64,000 nt of DNA from positions 124,001 to 188,000 of the forward strand of contig NZ_JBGUAX010000009.1 in the NCBI RefSeq assembly GCF_041821065.1. The letters are read 5' to 3'. Position numbers and translations under genes: made by a program. Origin of the DNA: Egicoccus sp. AB-alg2 (GTDB lineage Bacteria; Actinomycetota; Nitriliruptoria; Nitriliruptorales; Nitriliruptoraceae). Below the pieces are notes generated by a model. It was given only the letters and a program-made list of their open reading frames with translations. It searched no databases and was not told where the DNA came from. Shown one piece after another: positions 32,818 to 42,961 of the stretch (the stretch's first letter is position 1; each line of letters begins with the position of its first letter).

Positions 32818-35556
32818 ATGAGAGGGAGCCGCAAGCTGCTCGGCCCCACGTTCCTCGTCGGTGCGCTCGTCGCGGCCATGGCCGCGCCCGCCAGTGCCAC
32901 CGGGGAACGTGTGGAGCCGACCCAGCCCGCACCGTGGGAACTCGCCGAGGCGAGCGACGCGGAGTTCGTCGACGACCTGTGGTTCGTCGAGTTCGGCACG
33001 CCGCCGGCCACGCGCGGCGGGCCGCGGGCCGCCCAGAACGCCGAGCGTGCCGCCTTCCGGACCGAGGCCCGCGCCGAGGGTCTGGCCATCGACGAGGAGA
33101 AGGACTTCCGCACCCTGTGGAACGGTGTGACGGTCCGCGCCGACCGGGGCGAGATCGGGACGATCTCCACGCTGAAGAGCGTCAAGGCCGTGTACCCCGT
33201 CGCCGTCGTGGAGCGTCCGGAGCCGTCGGAGGCGACGCCGGCGCTGGCCAGCGCGCTGGCGATGACGGGCGCCGACATCGCCCAGTCCGAGCTCGGCTAC
33301 ACCGGTGAGGGCCTGAGCGTCGCGGTCATCGACACGGGCATCGACTACAACCACCCCGACCTCGGCGGTGACGGCGACAACGACAACCGCATCGAGGCCG
33401 ACGCCAACACGCGCGAGATGGACCACCCGCGCGTGACCCACGGCTGGGACTACGTCGGCGAGGAATTCAACCCGGCCGACCCGGACGCGCCGCAGACGCC
33501 GCAGCCCGACCCGGACCCGCGTGACACCGAGGGCCACGGCTCGCACGTCGCCGGCATCGTCGGCGCCGAGGCGGCCGACGAGGACGGCATCACCGGCGTG
33601 GCGCCGGGCGTCACCTTCGGCGCCTACAAGGTGTTCGGCCCCGGTTCGACCACCTCCGACGTGATCGTCGACGCGCTCGAGGACGCCTACGCGGACGGCT
33701 TCGACATCGTCAACATGTCGCTGGGTGCGACGCTGGCATGGGGGCAGGACTACCCGACCAGCCGCGCCAGCAACGAGCTGGCGAACAACGGCGTCGTGGT
33801 CGTCAACTCCGCCGGCAACGACGGTGGCCTGGGCATGTACACGCTCTCGGCCCCGGCCAACGCGCACGACATCATCAGCGTCGCCAGCGCCGACAACACC
33901 GAGCAGCAGACCTTCGTGTTCGAGGTCGACCAGCTCGAGAACCCGGTGCCGTACCTGCCCATGAGCGACGCGCCGGCGCCGCCGACCGAAGGGCAGTCGG
34001 ACGAGCTCGTGTGGCTCGGACGCGGGTGCGTGGACACGGGCAACAACGCCGACGACGTGCTCGACCCGCCGCACGACACCGCGCAGGCCGAGGGCCGCAC
34101 CGCCCTGCTCACCCGTGGCGACTGCACCTTCGCGCAGAAGTACCGCGGCGCCGTGCAGGCCGGCGCGACCAGCGTCGTGATCCACAACAACGTCGCCGGG
34201 CTGTTCGCCGGCGGTGGCATCGACCGGATCGACGACGCCTGGGCGGCGGGCATCAGCCGCGACGCCGGCCTGGCGCTGCGGGAGCTGCTGGCGGACGGAG
34301 AGACCGTCACCCTGGGCTTCAGCGACGAGCAGGTCGCGACGCCCAACCCGACCGGTGGTCTGGCCTCGTCCTTCACCGCCTACGGTCTCAACGTCGACCT
34401 GGAGTTCGGTCCCAGCATCATGGCGCCGGGCGGGCTGATCGTGTCCACCTACCCGCTGGGTTCGGGTGGCTACGCGATGCTGTCCGGCACCTCGATGGCC
34501 GCCCCGCACGTCGCAGGCGCCGTCGCGCTCCTGCTGGAAGCGGAGCCGGATCTCGACCCGTTCCAGGTACGTGACCGACTGCAGAACACCGCCGAGCCGG
34601 CCGTGTGGTCGCTGAACGCGGGTTCCGGTCTGCTCGAGCACACGTTCCGCCAGGGCGCCGGCATGCTGCAGGTCGACCAGGCGATCCTGGCCGACCAGCA
34701 CGTCACGCCCGGGCAGCTGTCGCTGTATGACGCGAACGAGACCACGGCGACGGTCACCGTGACCAACCGCGGCTCGGAGGACGTCACCTACGCGATCAGC
34801 CACGTCGATGCGCTCCAGGTGGTTGCGAGCACGTTCACGCCGGACTTCTGGTTGTCCCCGGCGAGCTTCCAGGGCCCGTCGTCGGTCACCGTCCCGGCCG
34901 GCGGCTCGGCGGACGTCACCGTGACCATCGGTGCGCCCGCTGCGATGCCGAACCACCAGTACGGCGGCTACGTCGTCATGACGCCCGAGGACGACGCGTC
35001 CAGCACGCTGCGCGTGCCGTACGCCGGCTTCGCGGGTGACTACGTCGACGAGATGGGGCTGCTCGGCTTCTGGGACTGGCCGGCCGACGCCGCCGCGCCT
35101 TCGTTCGTGGAGGTCGACCCGGTCATGGCGCGCTACCAGGACGGCTCGCCGGTCGTGGCCGAGCCGGGCCACGTGTTCCGTCCCGCGGAGGGTGACTACC
35201 CGTACGTGGCGCCGTTCTTCGGGCACTTCCCGGAGCGCATGGAGCTGTGGGCGAGCAAGGTCGGCGACGACGACCGCTTCCTGGTCGGCGAGCAGTCGAA
35301 CCTGCCGCGCAGCCAGGCGCCGGTCGTGCGCCAGCTGTTCGCCTGGAACGGTCGTCTGCCCGTGGGCAGCACCGGCGGCACGCGGGTCGCCCCCAGCGGC
35401 GAGTACACCCTCGAGCTGCGGGTGCTGCGCGCCACTGGTGACGCCGACAACCCGGAGCACTGGGACACCTGGGAGTCGCCGGCGTTCTCGCTGGTGAACC
35501 CGCGCGGTGGCCCGCCGGTCGGCGGACCGGGCAACCCGGATCGCGGTCCTCGCTGA
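32818..35556 (+). CDS. Secreted subtilisin-like serine protease (S8) with PA domain
   Basis: 912 residues. Signal peptide about 1-28 (FLVGALVAAMAAPASA), I9-like prodomain to about 135, catalytic domain with Asp172 in VAVIDTGIDYNHPDLG, His240 in GHGSHVAG and Ser559 in SGTSMAAPHVAGA. A protease-associated (PA) insertion lies about 370-520 (RTALLTRGDCTFAQKYRGAV). The C-terminal part (about 620-912) is beta-sandwich rich (ANETTATVTVTNRGSEDVTY), Fn3/CBM-like, ending in a Gly/Pro tail. Many Asp/Glu and DGDGDND stretches suggest calcium binding and salt tolerance. Likely degrades proteins outside the cell. Confidence 0.95.
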   Translation: MRGSRKLLGPTFLVGALVAAMAAPASATGERVEPTQPAPWELAEASDAEFVDDLWFVEFGTPPATRGGPRAAQNAERAAFRTEARAEGLAIDEEKDFRTLWNGVTVRADRGEIGTISTLKSVKAVYPVAVVERPEPSEATPALASALAMTGADIAQSELGYTGEGLSVAVIDTGIDYNHPDLGGDGDNDNRIEADANTREMDHPRVTHGWDYVGEEFNPADPDAPQTPQPDPDPRDTEGHGSHVAGIVGAEAADEDGITGVAPGVTFGAYKVFGPGSTTSDVIVDALEDAYADGFDIVNMSLGATLAWGQDYPTSRASNELANNGVVVVNSAGNDGGLGMYTLSAPANAHDIISVASADNTEQQTFVFEVDQLENPVPYLPMSDAPAPPTEGQSDELVWLGRGCVDTGNNADDVLDPPHDTAQAEGRTALLTRGDCTFAQKYRGAVQAGATSVVIHNNVAGLFAGGGIDRIDDAWAAGISRDAGLALRELLADGETVTLGFSDEQVATPNPTGGLASSFTAYGLNVDLEFGPSIMAPGGLIVSTYPLGSGGYAMLSGTSMAAPHVAGAVALLLEAEPDLDPFQVRDRLQNTAEPAVWSLNAGSGLLEHTFRQGAGMLQVDQAILADQHVTPGQLSLYDANETTATVTVTNRGSEDVTYAISHVDALQVVASTFTPDFWLSPASFQGPSSVTVPAGGSADVTVTIGAPAAMPNHQYGGYVVMTPEDDASSTLRVPYAGFAGDYVDEMGLLGFWDWPADAAAPSFVEVDPVMARYQDGSPVVAEPGHVFRPAEGDYPYVAPFFGHFPERMELWASKVGDDDRFLVGEQSNLPRSQAPVVRQLFAWNGRLPVGSTGGTRVAPSGEYTLELRVLRATGDADNPEHWDTWESPAFSLVNPRGGPPVGGPGNPDRGPR

Positions 35557-35575
35557 CCCGAGCCGCAGCACGAAC

Positions 35576-35605
35576 GAGGGGCGGGCCCACACGGGCCCGC
35601 CCCTC
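35576..35605 (+). terminator. Terminator of the subtilase gene
   Basis: Perfect 13-bp stem GAGGGGCGGGCCC / GGGCCCGCCCCTC with loop ACAC, 20 bases after the stop. No T-run, as common in G+C-rich actinobacteria. Confidence 0.75.
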
Positions 35606-35652
35606 TCGCATGCACGGGGCCGGCACCGCCGACGCCGGAACCAACACCGAGC

Positions 35653-35687
35653 TTGACACGCAGAGCACTCTGTGAAACAAAGCACTC
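35653..35687 (+). promoter_or_regulatory. Promoter and repeated operator-like motif before the HTH regulator
   Basis: A perfect TTGACA (35653-35658) is followed 17 bases on by a poor -10 (AACAAA, 35676-35681). The heptamer AGCACTC occurs twice (35664-35670, 35681-35687), flanking the -10 region with a 10-base spacer, and the first copy lies inside the palindrome CAGAG-CA-CTCTG (35661-35672). Placement suits autoregulation by the downstream regulator. Confidence 0.5.
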
Positions 35688-35732
35688 ACCGGAACGGATC
35701 GCCTCCGCGCCGCCTCGAAAGGTCCGCTCACG

Positions 35733-36062
35733 CTGCCCTCACTCGACCCGATCATCCACGCGCCGGCCCGCCTCCGGCTGGTCTGTCTGCTGCAGGCGCT
35801 GCCGCCCGGCCGTGACCTGACCTTCCCCCAACTGCAGGAACTGCTGTCCTTGTCCCCTGGAAACCTCTCGACCCATCTGCGCAAGCTGGAGGAGGTCGGC
35901 TACGTCGCCGTCGCCAAGGCGTTCAACGACCGGACGCCCGTCACGACCGTGTCACTGACGGCCGCGGGGCGGGTGGCCCACGCCGCCTACGTCGACGCGG
36001 TGACGCACTACCTCGACGGTTCTGCCGCCCAGGCCCTGCTCCACGCGGAGGAGACGACATGA
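35733..36062 (+). CDS. Winged-helix transcriptional regulator (HTH_34-like), probable CTG start
   Basis: 109 residues. The family starts (M)xxLDPVIHAPARLRI; here the reading frame gives PSLDPIIHAPARLRLVCLLQ directly after a CTG at 35733, with AAAGG 10 bases upstream. There is no ATG, GTG or TTG in frame before the conserved helix; the first (TTG at 35850) would cut off the first 39 residues including the wing-helix core, so CTG is the likely start. The recognition region is LSPGNLSTHLRKLEEVGYVA (about 39-58). Stop overlaps the next ATG (ATGA), coupling it to the LiaF-like proteins. Confidence 0.75.
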   Translation: MPSLDPIIHAPARLRLVCLLQALPPGRDLTFPQLQELLSLSPGNLSTHLRKLEEVGYVAVAKAFNDRTPVTTVSLTAAGRVAHAAYVDAVTHYLDGSAAQALLHAEETT

Positions 36063-36733
36063 GCACCGTCCACGAAGGCCGCCAACAGGCGCGCTCCCGC
36101 CTCCTCGACCCGACCGTCCTGTTCGGCCTCGCCCTCATCGTCGCCGGGCTGTTGCTGCTGCTCGATCGACTCGAGGTCCTCGACGCCGGACGCCTGGCGG
36201 CGGACTGGTGGCCGCTGGTGATCGTCGGCATCGGCGTGTGGTGGCTGTTCGCCGACAGCCGACTGGCCGGACTGGCCGCGATCGCCGTCGGTGTCGTACT
36301 GCTCGGCGTCGTGCACGACGTCGTGGAGGGCAACGTCGGCAACCTGATCTTCCCGGCCGTGCTCGTGCTGATCGGCGCCGGCGCGCTGACGGCCGGTGCG
36401 CGCATGCGACGGGCCATGCGGGGACTGCCGGCACCGGACGGCAGCTGGACGCAGGCGCCCACCGCGATGGCCGTGTTCGGCGACGCCCGGCTGAGCGTCG
36501 CGGACGACGGCACCGACCATGCCGCCGTGACGGCGATCTCCGTCTTCGGGGACGTCGAGGTGGCGGTGCCCGCCGGCTGGCGGGTCGTCGACCGCACCAC
36601 GGCGCTGCTGGGCACCGTCCGCATCCCGCAGGCCCAGCCGACCTATGCCGAGGCCCCGGTCGTGGAGTTGCACGGCCTGGCCATCTTCGGCGACGCCAAG
36701 GTCCGCTACCTCGACGACCCCCGGAGTGTCTGA
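36059..36733 (+). CDS. LiaF-like membrane protein 1
   Basis: 224 residues. About four N-terminal transmembrane helices (VLFGLALIVAGLLLLLDRL, WWPLVIVGIGVWWLF, LAGLAAIAVGVVLLGVV, IFPAVLVLIGAGAL) then a cytosolic or outer beta-helical domain with repeats MAVFGDARL, ISVFGDVEV and LAIFGDAKV, as in the LiaF C-terminal domain. LiaF proteins repress cell-wall stress signalling by binding a sensor kinase. Here the partner is probably the upstream wHTH regulator; no LiaRS pair is adjacent. Confidence 0.75.
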   Translation: MSTVHEGRQQARSRLLDPTVLFGLALIVAGLLLLLDRLEVLDAGRLAADWWPLVIVGIGVWWLFADSRLAGLAAIAVGVVLLGVVHDVVEGNVGNLIFPAVLVLIGAGALTAGARMRRAMRGLPAPDGSWTQAPTAMAVFGDARLSVADDGTDHAAVTAISVFGDVEVAVPAGWRVVDRTTALLGTVRIPQAQPTYAEAPVVELHGLAIFGDAKVRYLDDPRSV

Positions 36734-36734
36734 C

Positions 36735-37421
36735 ATGACCGGAGACCGCCCCATGACCGACCTCCCCATCGGCCGCTCCGGCGCCGAGGCACTCGACGCC
36801 GCCGGCGACGGCCTGAGCGCGCTGGGCGCGATCCTGGTCCTCGCCGGGCTGTGGCGCGCCCTGATCGTGACCGCCGTGCTGCCGGCGCAGGCCGGCACGT
36901 GGTGGCCGCTCGTCATCGTGCTCGCCGGCCTGTGGCTGGCCAGCCGGGGGCGGCGGGGCCCGGCCACCACGCTCGTCGCGATCGGCGTCGGCCTCCTCGT
37001 CGTCCTCAATGTGCCGGGCGAGTTCTTCTGGCCGTCGCTGCTGATCGTGTTCGGCGCGCTCGCGATCCTGGGTGCCGTCTCCGGCCGCCGGTTCGTGGAC
37101 GACTTCCCCGGCGCGGCCGGCGTGGCGCTCTTCTCCGACCGCGACGTGCACGTGGCCCCCGGCGACCCGGCCCAGCCGCTGGTCGCGGTCTTCGGCGAGG
37201 CGGCGGCACACCTGCACGGGCCGAGCCAGGACTTCGTGAGCTGCCTCGCCGTCTTCGGCAGCACCACCCTGACGGTGCCCCGTGACGTGGTCGTCGAGGT
37301 GCGCCCCACGGCGGTGTTCGGCGACGTGCGCTCACCCGCACCGCCCGAAGGGCCGACCAACGGCACGGTGCAGGTGCGCGCCACCTCGGTGTTCGGCGAC
37401 GTCAGGATCCAGCGCGCCTGA
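36735..37421 (+). CDS. LiaF-like membrane protein 2
   Basis: 228 residues, starting one base after the previous stop. Same plan as protein 1: membrane helices (LGAILVLAGLWRALIVTAVL, WWPLVIVLAGLWLASR, ATTLVAIGVGLLVVLN, FWPSLLIVFGALAILGA) and C-terminal repeats VAVFGEAAA, LAVFGSTTL, TAVFGDVRS and TSVFGDVRI. The two are tandem paralogues, probably acting together at the membrane in response to envelope stress. Ends just before two identical palindromes. Confidence 0.75.
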   Translation: MTGDRPMTDLPIGRSGAEALDAAGDGLSALGAILVLAGLWRALIVTAVLPAQAGTWWPLVIVLAGLWLASRGRRGPATTLVAIGVGLLVVLNVPGEFFWPSLLIVFGALAILGAVSGRRFVDDFPGAAGVALFSDRDVHVAPGDPAQPLVAVFGEAAAHLHGPSQDFVSCLAVFGSTTLTVPRDVVVEVRPTAVFGDVRSPAPPEGPTNGTVQVRATSVFGDVRIQRA

Positions 37422-37429
37422 CCCGCGCA

Positions 37430-37453
37430 GTTTCCGTCACGGGCGACGGAAAC
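37430..37453. repeat. Palindromic repeat, copy 1
   Basis: GTTTCCGTC-ACGGGC-GACGGAAAC, a perfect 9-bp stem with a 6-base loop, extended outward by GCGCA and TGCGC with a short bulge. Identical to copy 2. Lies just past the LiaF-like gene and may act as a terminator. Confidence 0.75.
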
Positions 37454-37491
37454 CGCTGCGCCGCGCACCCGCGCCCTACGCGCTGACACAT

Positions 37492-37517
37492 GGTTTCCGT
37501 CACGGGCGACGGAAACC
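37492..37517. repeat. Palindromic repeat, copy 2
   Basis: GG then the same 24-base core, GTTTCCGTC-ACGGGC-GACGGAAAC (37493-37516), and a closing C. Lies 12 bases from the end of the convergent ettA gene. With copy 1 it forms a convergent-gene terminator pair. Confidence 0.75.
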
Positions 37518-37529
37518 GCCGGACGCGGG

Positions 37530-39206
<1,677 letters not shown>

Positions 39207-39294
39207 GGCGGCGCTCCTCGAGGTCGTGGGGATGCGAGCGAAAAGGTGGCGCCCGTCAGGCTAGCCACCCGCTCGTGGACCGCTCGACCCGTCG

Positions 39295-40383
39295 CTACGG
39301 CGCCTCGCCCAAGCGGGCGTCGGGGCGCAGCTCGGAGGCCAGCCCACCACCGAGTGCCGCGGAGGCGAGCGCCTCGCCCAGCGCCGGCGCCTGCTTGAAC
39401 AGGTTGTGCCCGGCGAGGACCGAGACACCGGCGACCTGCCAGACCGCCACCCCGTCGTCGCTCCACGGCAGCGCGGTCACCCAGCAGTGCTTGACCTCGA
39501 CCGGGTGCGGCGCCAGCCCCGGCAGCGCCCGCCCGACGTAGTCGCGGACCCGTTCCTCGTGCTCGGCCAGCTCGGCAGGGTCGACGACGCTGCCGTCCTC
39601 GCGGACCTCGGCCGTCTCGCCCAGCCCGACCGCGTACGCGTCGTTGCCCGGGACGGCGGCCGCGTAGACCCCGGTCTCGCCGAACGCGCCGCTGGAGTCC
39701 TGCAGGCAGGCGAGGTGCTCGGGGGCGCTCCCGCGCACACGGAAGGTGGCACGCACGTGCACCTGCAGGTCGACCGGCAGGCTCAGCCCGAGTTGGCGCG
39801 CCAGCGGCGCCGAGCCGGCACCGGCACAGACGACCACGTGATCGAAGACCTCACGGGTCTCGCCGGCCCGCACCTCGACGCCACCGCCGGTCGGGCGCAG
39901 CGTCAGCACCTCCTGCGCCCGCAGGGCCTCGCCCAGCGTCGAGGTCAGCACGTCGACGGCTGCGCGGGTGCGGATCGCCCCGCCCTGCGCGTCGAACATG
40001 ACCGGACCGAGGTCGTCGGCCGCGGCCAGCAGCGGCAACCGCCGCGCGACCTCGTGCCGATCGACGCGGTGGGCGTCGACGCCGGCGTCCTCCAGCAGCG
40101 GCAGCCGGTGCTCGACCGCCGGCCCGAGCGCCAGCGCACCGTCCGGCGAGACCAACTCGACGCCGAAGCGGCGCTCCCAGTCGGCGTAGATCGCCCGGCT
40201 GCGCTGCGCCCAGCGGATCAGCCGCGGGTCGTCGTGGGCGTGGCGGAACAGCCGCGAGCGCCCACCCGACTGGCCGTCGCCCGGCACGCCGCGCTCGAAC
40301 ACGGTCACCTCGGCACCGCGGTCGCGCAGCGCGAGTGCGGCCGACAGCCCGACGATGCCGGCACCGACCACCGCGACCGCCAT
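39295..40383 (-). CDS. FAD-dependent amine oxidoreductase (sarcosine-oxidase/MSOX-like)
   Basis: 362 residues. GAGGAGG lies 6 bases before the ATG at 40383. N-terminal FAD-binding VAVVGAGIVGLSAALALRDR (about 2-21), SGGRSRLFRHAHDDPRLIRW, the second domain with FDHVVVCAGAGSAPLARQLG, and a C-terminal VAGVSVLAGHNLFKQAPALG where FAD is held. These enzymes oxidise N-methyl amino acids or other secondary amines. It lies downstream of the ehuBCDA-type importer on the same strand with a 98-base gap, so it may work on the imported compound. Confidence 0.85.
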   Translation of the reverse strand: MAVAVVGAGIVGLSAALALRDRGAEVTVFERGVPGDGQSGGRSRLFRHAHDDPRLIRWAQRSRAIYADWERRFGVELVSPDGALALGPAVEHRLPLLEDAGVDAHRVDRHEVARRLPLLAAADDLGPVMFDAQGGAIRTRAAVDVLTSTLGEALRAQEVLTLRPTGGGVEVRAGETREVFDHVVVCAGAGSAPLARQLGLSLPVDLQVHVRATFRVRGSAPEHLACLQDSSGAFGETGVYAAAVPGNDAYAVGLGETAEVREDGSVVDPAELAEHEERVRDYVGRALPGLAPHPVEVKHCWVTALPWSDDGVAVWQVAGVSVLAGHNLFKQAPALGEALASAALGGGLASELRPDARLGEAP

Positions 40384-40481
40384 GCGCGCCTCCTCTGCGA
40401 CGTCAGGGCCCCCCGAGCCTGCCGGTGGTGACGAGCCGGTACCCCGCCCCACCACCGCCGATCGGGCCGTCGCGGCGGCGC

Positions 40482-41291
40482 TCAGTGCTCGAAGACGGCC
40501 CCGAGGAAGTCCTTGGTGCGCTGCTCCTGCGGGTTGCGCAGGATCTCCTCGGGTGAACCGGACTCCAGGATCTGACCGTGATCGAACATCACCACCCGGT
40601 CGGCGACCTCGCGCGCGAACCCCATCTCGTGGGTGACCAGCATCATGGTGGTCTTGCCTTCTTCGGCGATGTCGCGGATGACGTTCAGCACCTCGCCGAC
40701 CAGCTCGGGGTCCAGCGCGGACGTGACCTCGTCGAAGAGCATCACCGCCGGCTCGGTCGCCAGCGAGCGGGCGATGGCGACCCGTTGCTTCTGCCCACCC
40801 GACAGCTGTCCCGGGGTGTGGTTGGCGTAGTCCGCCATCCCGACCTTGGCGAGCAGCTCGCGGCCGAGTTCGCGGGCCTCATCGGGCGACTTCCCGTGCA
40901 CCTTCACCGGCGCCAGCATGATGTTCTCCAGCGCGCTCATGTGCGGGAACAGGTTGAAGTGCTGGAACACCATCCCGATGTCCGAGCGCACGCTGCGGAT
41001 GTGCTTCTCGCGGGCGGGCTTGAGCCGGCCTCCGGCCTCCTCGTGGTAGAGGTGCCGGCCGCCGACCTCGATCGTGCCGGAGTCGATGCGCTCGAGCGTC
41101 ATGATCACCCGCAGGATGGTCGTCTTGCCCGACCCGCTGGGGCCGATGATGACGACGCGCTCGCCCGGTTCGACGTCGAGGTCGAGCTCGCGCAGCACGA
41201 CGTTCGGCCCGAAGGCCTTGTCGACGCCGCGCATGCGGACGCCGGCGGCGCCCTTGGCGGAGATGTCGGCCGAGATCTCAGGTGCGCTCAT
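40482..41291 (-). CDS. ehuA: EhuA-type ABC transporter ATP-binding protein (ectoine/polar amino acid uptake)
   Basis: 269 residues. Walker [11 protein letters not shown]-loop [17 protein letters not shown], signature LSGGQKQR, Walker [21 protein letters not shown] and H-loop VTHEMGFA. The insertion [19 protein letters not shown] is the feature that separates EhuA from other polar-amino-acid ATPases. The start overlaps the end of the permease gene upstream by 14 bases. Last gene of a four-gene importer operon; substrate ectoine or hydroxyectoine is inferred from family resemblance. Confidence 0.88.
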   Translation of the reverse strand: MSAPEISADISAKGAAGVRMRGVDKAFGPNVVLRELDLDVEPGERVVIIGPSGSGKTTILRVIMTLERIDSGTIEVGGRHLYHEEAGGRLKPAREKHIRSVRSDIGMVFQHFNLFPHMSALENIMLAPVKVHGKSPDEARELGRELLAKVGMADYANHTPGQLSGGQKQRVAIARSLATEPAVMLFDEVTSALDPELVGEVLNVIRDIAEEGKTTMMLVTHEMGFAREVADRVVMFDHGQILESGSPEEILRNPQEQRTKDFLGAVFEH

Positions 41292-42156
41292 ACGCGATTC
41301 GCCTCTCGAGTCGGCGGACCAGCCAGGCGGCCGGCAGGCTGACCAGCAGGAACCCGACACCGATGAGCAGGTACGGCTCGACGGGTCGGAAGTCGTTGCT
41401 GCGGATGGTGTTGGCGAAGAACAGGATTCCCGGCACGCTCAGGACCGCGTCGGCGATCGGGGCGTCCTTGAAGGCGGCCACGAGGTAGTTGCCCAGCGTG
41501 GGCAACACGTTGGGCACGGCCTGCGGGATGATCACCTTGGTCCAGGTCTGCCACGGCCCGAGATTGAGCGCCGTGGCGGCCTCCCACTGGCCGACGGGGA
41601 CGCTGTCGATGCCGGCTCGGTAGGCCTCGGAGGCGTAGGTGGCGTAGTGCACGCCCAGCCCGATCAGCAGGACCTCCACCGCGTTGAGGTCGAGGACCGG
41701 CGTCGCGCGCACGAGCGCCTGCAGGAAGAAGAACTGGACCAGGATCGGGGTCGAGCGGATGAACTCGATGACCGCCACGGCCGGCCAGCTCACGGCCCGG
41801 ACGTGGCTGCGGCGTGCGAGCGCGAAGAGCAGCCCCAGCACGATCGAGATGAGGAACGCCAGCACGGTGGCGCGGGCGGTGACGTACAGCCCCTGCAGCA
41901 TCTGGGGCATGAGGTGGAAGAAGTAGTCGAGGTCGAAGTTCGTGTCCCCGTCGGCGGTCATACGCGACCGGTACGACCGCCCTGCACGACCCGTCATCGC
42001 GAGGATCGACAGGCCGAGGGCCATCAGCGCCACCGGCACGACGACGTCGGGCCGGCGGTACCAGCGACGGTGGGGCTGGAACTCCAGGTGCCGCATCGGT
42101 TCCGTCCCCGACGAGGTCGAGGTCTCCGAGGGGCGTTCGTGGGTGATGTCGCTCAT
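41278..42156 (-). CDS. ehuD: EhuD-type ABC transporter permease
   Basis: 292 residues. N-terminal hydrophilic region then five or more helices: [53 protein letters not shown]. The cytoplasmic EAA-like loop [20 protein letters not shown] contacts the ATPase. Longer at the N-terminus than most EhuD proteins (about 220-250), by an extra helix. Start and stop overlap those of the neighbours, so the operon is tightly coupled. Confidence 0.85.
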   Translation of the reverse strand: MSDITHERPSETSTSSGTEPMRHLEFQPHRRWYRRPDVVVPVALMALGLSILAMTGRAGRSYRSRMTADGDTNFDLDYFFHLMPQMLQGLYVTARATVLAFLISIVLGLLFALARRSHVRAVSWPAVAVIEFIRSTPILVQFFFLQALVRATPVLDLNAVEVLLIGLGVHYATYASEAYRAGIDSVPVGQWEAATALNLGPWQTWTKVIIPQAVPNVLPTLGNYLVAAFKDAPIADAVLSVPGILFFANTIRSNDFRPVEPYLLIGVGFLLVSLPAAWLVRRLERRIAYERT

Positions 42157-42875
42157 GCCGCCACCTCCGGGACCGGCACCGCACGGCGGCCGGTGCGCTG
42201 TTCGTAGCGGCGGGCGAGCGCCCGCTCGGCCAGACGGAACAGGCCGTTGATGACCTGGGCGATCACGAAGTAGATGAGCAGCACGTTGACGAACAGCGTG
42301 GTGACCCCGGCAACGCCGGCGGCCAACTGGGTGGAGACGAGGTTCTGGGTCTCGCGCATCAGGTCGATGCCGCCGACGACCGAGACCAGCGCCGTGCCCT
42401 TGAGGATCTCGATGGTGAGGTTGCCCATCGGAGGCAGGATGATCCGCATCGCCTGCGGCAGCACGACGTGCCGCAGCCGCTGTGTGCCGCTGAGGTTGAG
42501 CGCGATCGAGGCCTCGTTCTGCCCGCGCGGGATGGCCTGGATGGCGCCGCGCACGATCTCCGCGCCGTAGCCGCCCATGTTGATCCCCAGGGCGATCGAG
42601 CCCCAGAACATCACGGAGGCGCCGCGGATGCCGAACAGGATCGGCAGCGCGATCACCATGATGAACAGCAGGATCACCGACGAGATCCCGCGCGCGAACT
42701 CCACGTACACCAGCGCCGCGCCACGGATCCAGCGCTGTTTCGACAGCCGTGCCACGCCTACCAGCAGCGACAGCGCCACGCCCAGCACGAATGCCTGACC
42801 GAGCAGTTGCAACGTCGCCTGCGTCCCGTTCCACAACCGCAGGTAGTGGTTCGGCTGCAGGAGCCAGTCCTCCAC
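42153..42875 (-). CDS. ehuC: EhuC-type ABC transporter permease
   Basis: 240 residues from a GTG. Membrane protein with helices such as GQAFVLGVALSLLVGVARL and SVILLFIMVIALPILFG and the EAA loop NEASIALNLSGTQRLRHVVL (about 119-138) that docks on the ATPase. Pairs with EhuD to form the channel. Its ATG-side overlap (ATGA) with ehuD shows translational coupling. Confidence 0.87.
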   Translation of the reverse strand: MEDWLLQPNHYLRLWNGTQATLQLLGQAFVLGVALSLLVGVARLSKQRWIRGAALVYVEFARGISSVILLFIMVIALPILFGIRGASVMFWGSIALGINMGGYGAEIVRGAIQAIPRGQNEASIALNLSGTQRLRHVVLPQAMRIILPPMGNLTIEILKGTALVSVVGGIDLMRETQNLVSTQLAAGVAGVTTLFVNVLLIYFVIAQVINGLFRLAERALARRYEQRTGRRAVPVPEVAA

Positions 42876-42961
42876 GTGCGCCTCCTCGCACCGAGGTCGC
42901 CCGACGTGTCAGACGATGGCCCGGCACCGACGCCCGGCGCCGGGCTCGCCCGGCACGAGCG

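Noticed and set aside
32539-35685. 1048-residue open frame on the minus strand opposite the subtilase gene
   Set aside because: Shadow of a high-G+C coding strand; its protein is Arg/Val/Gly/His biased with no domain, while the plus strand has a complete protease with catalytic triad.
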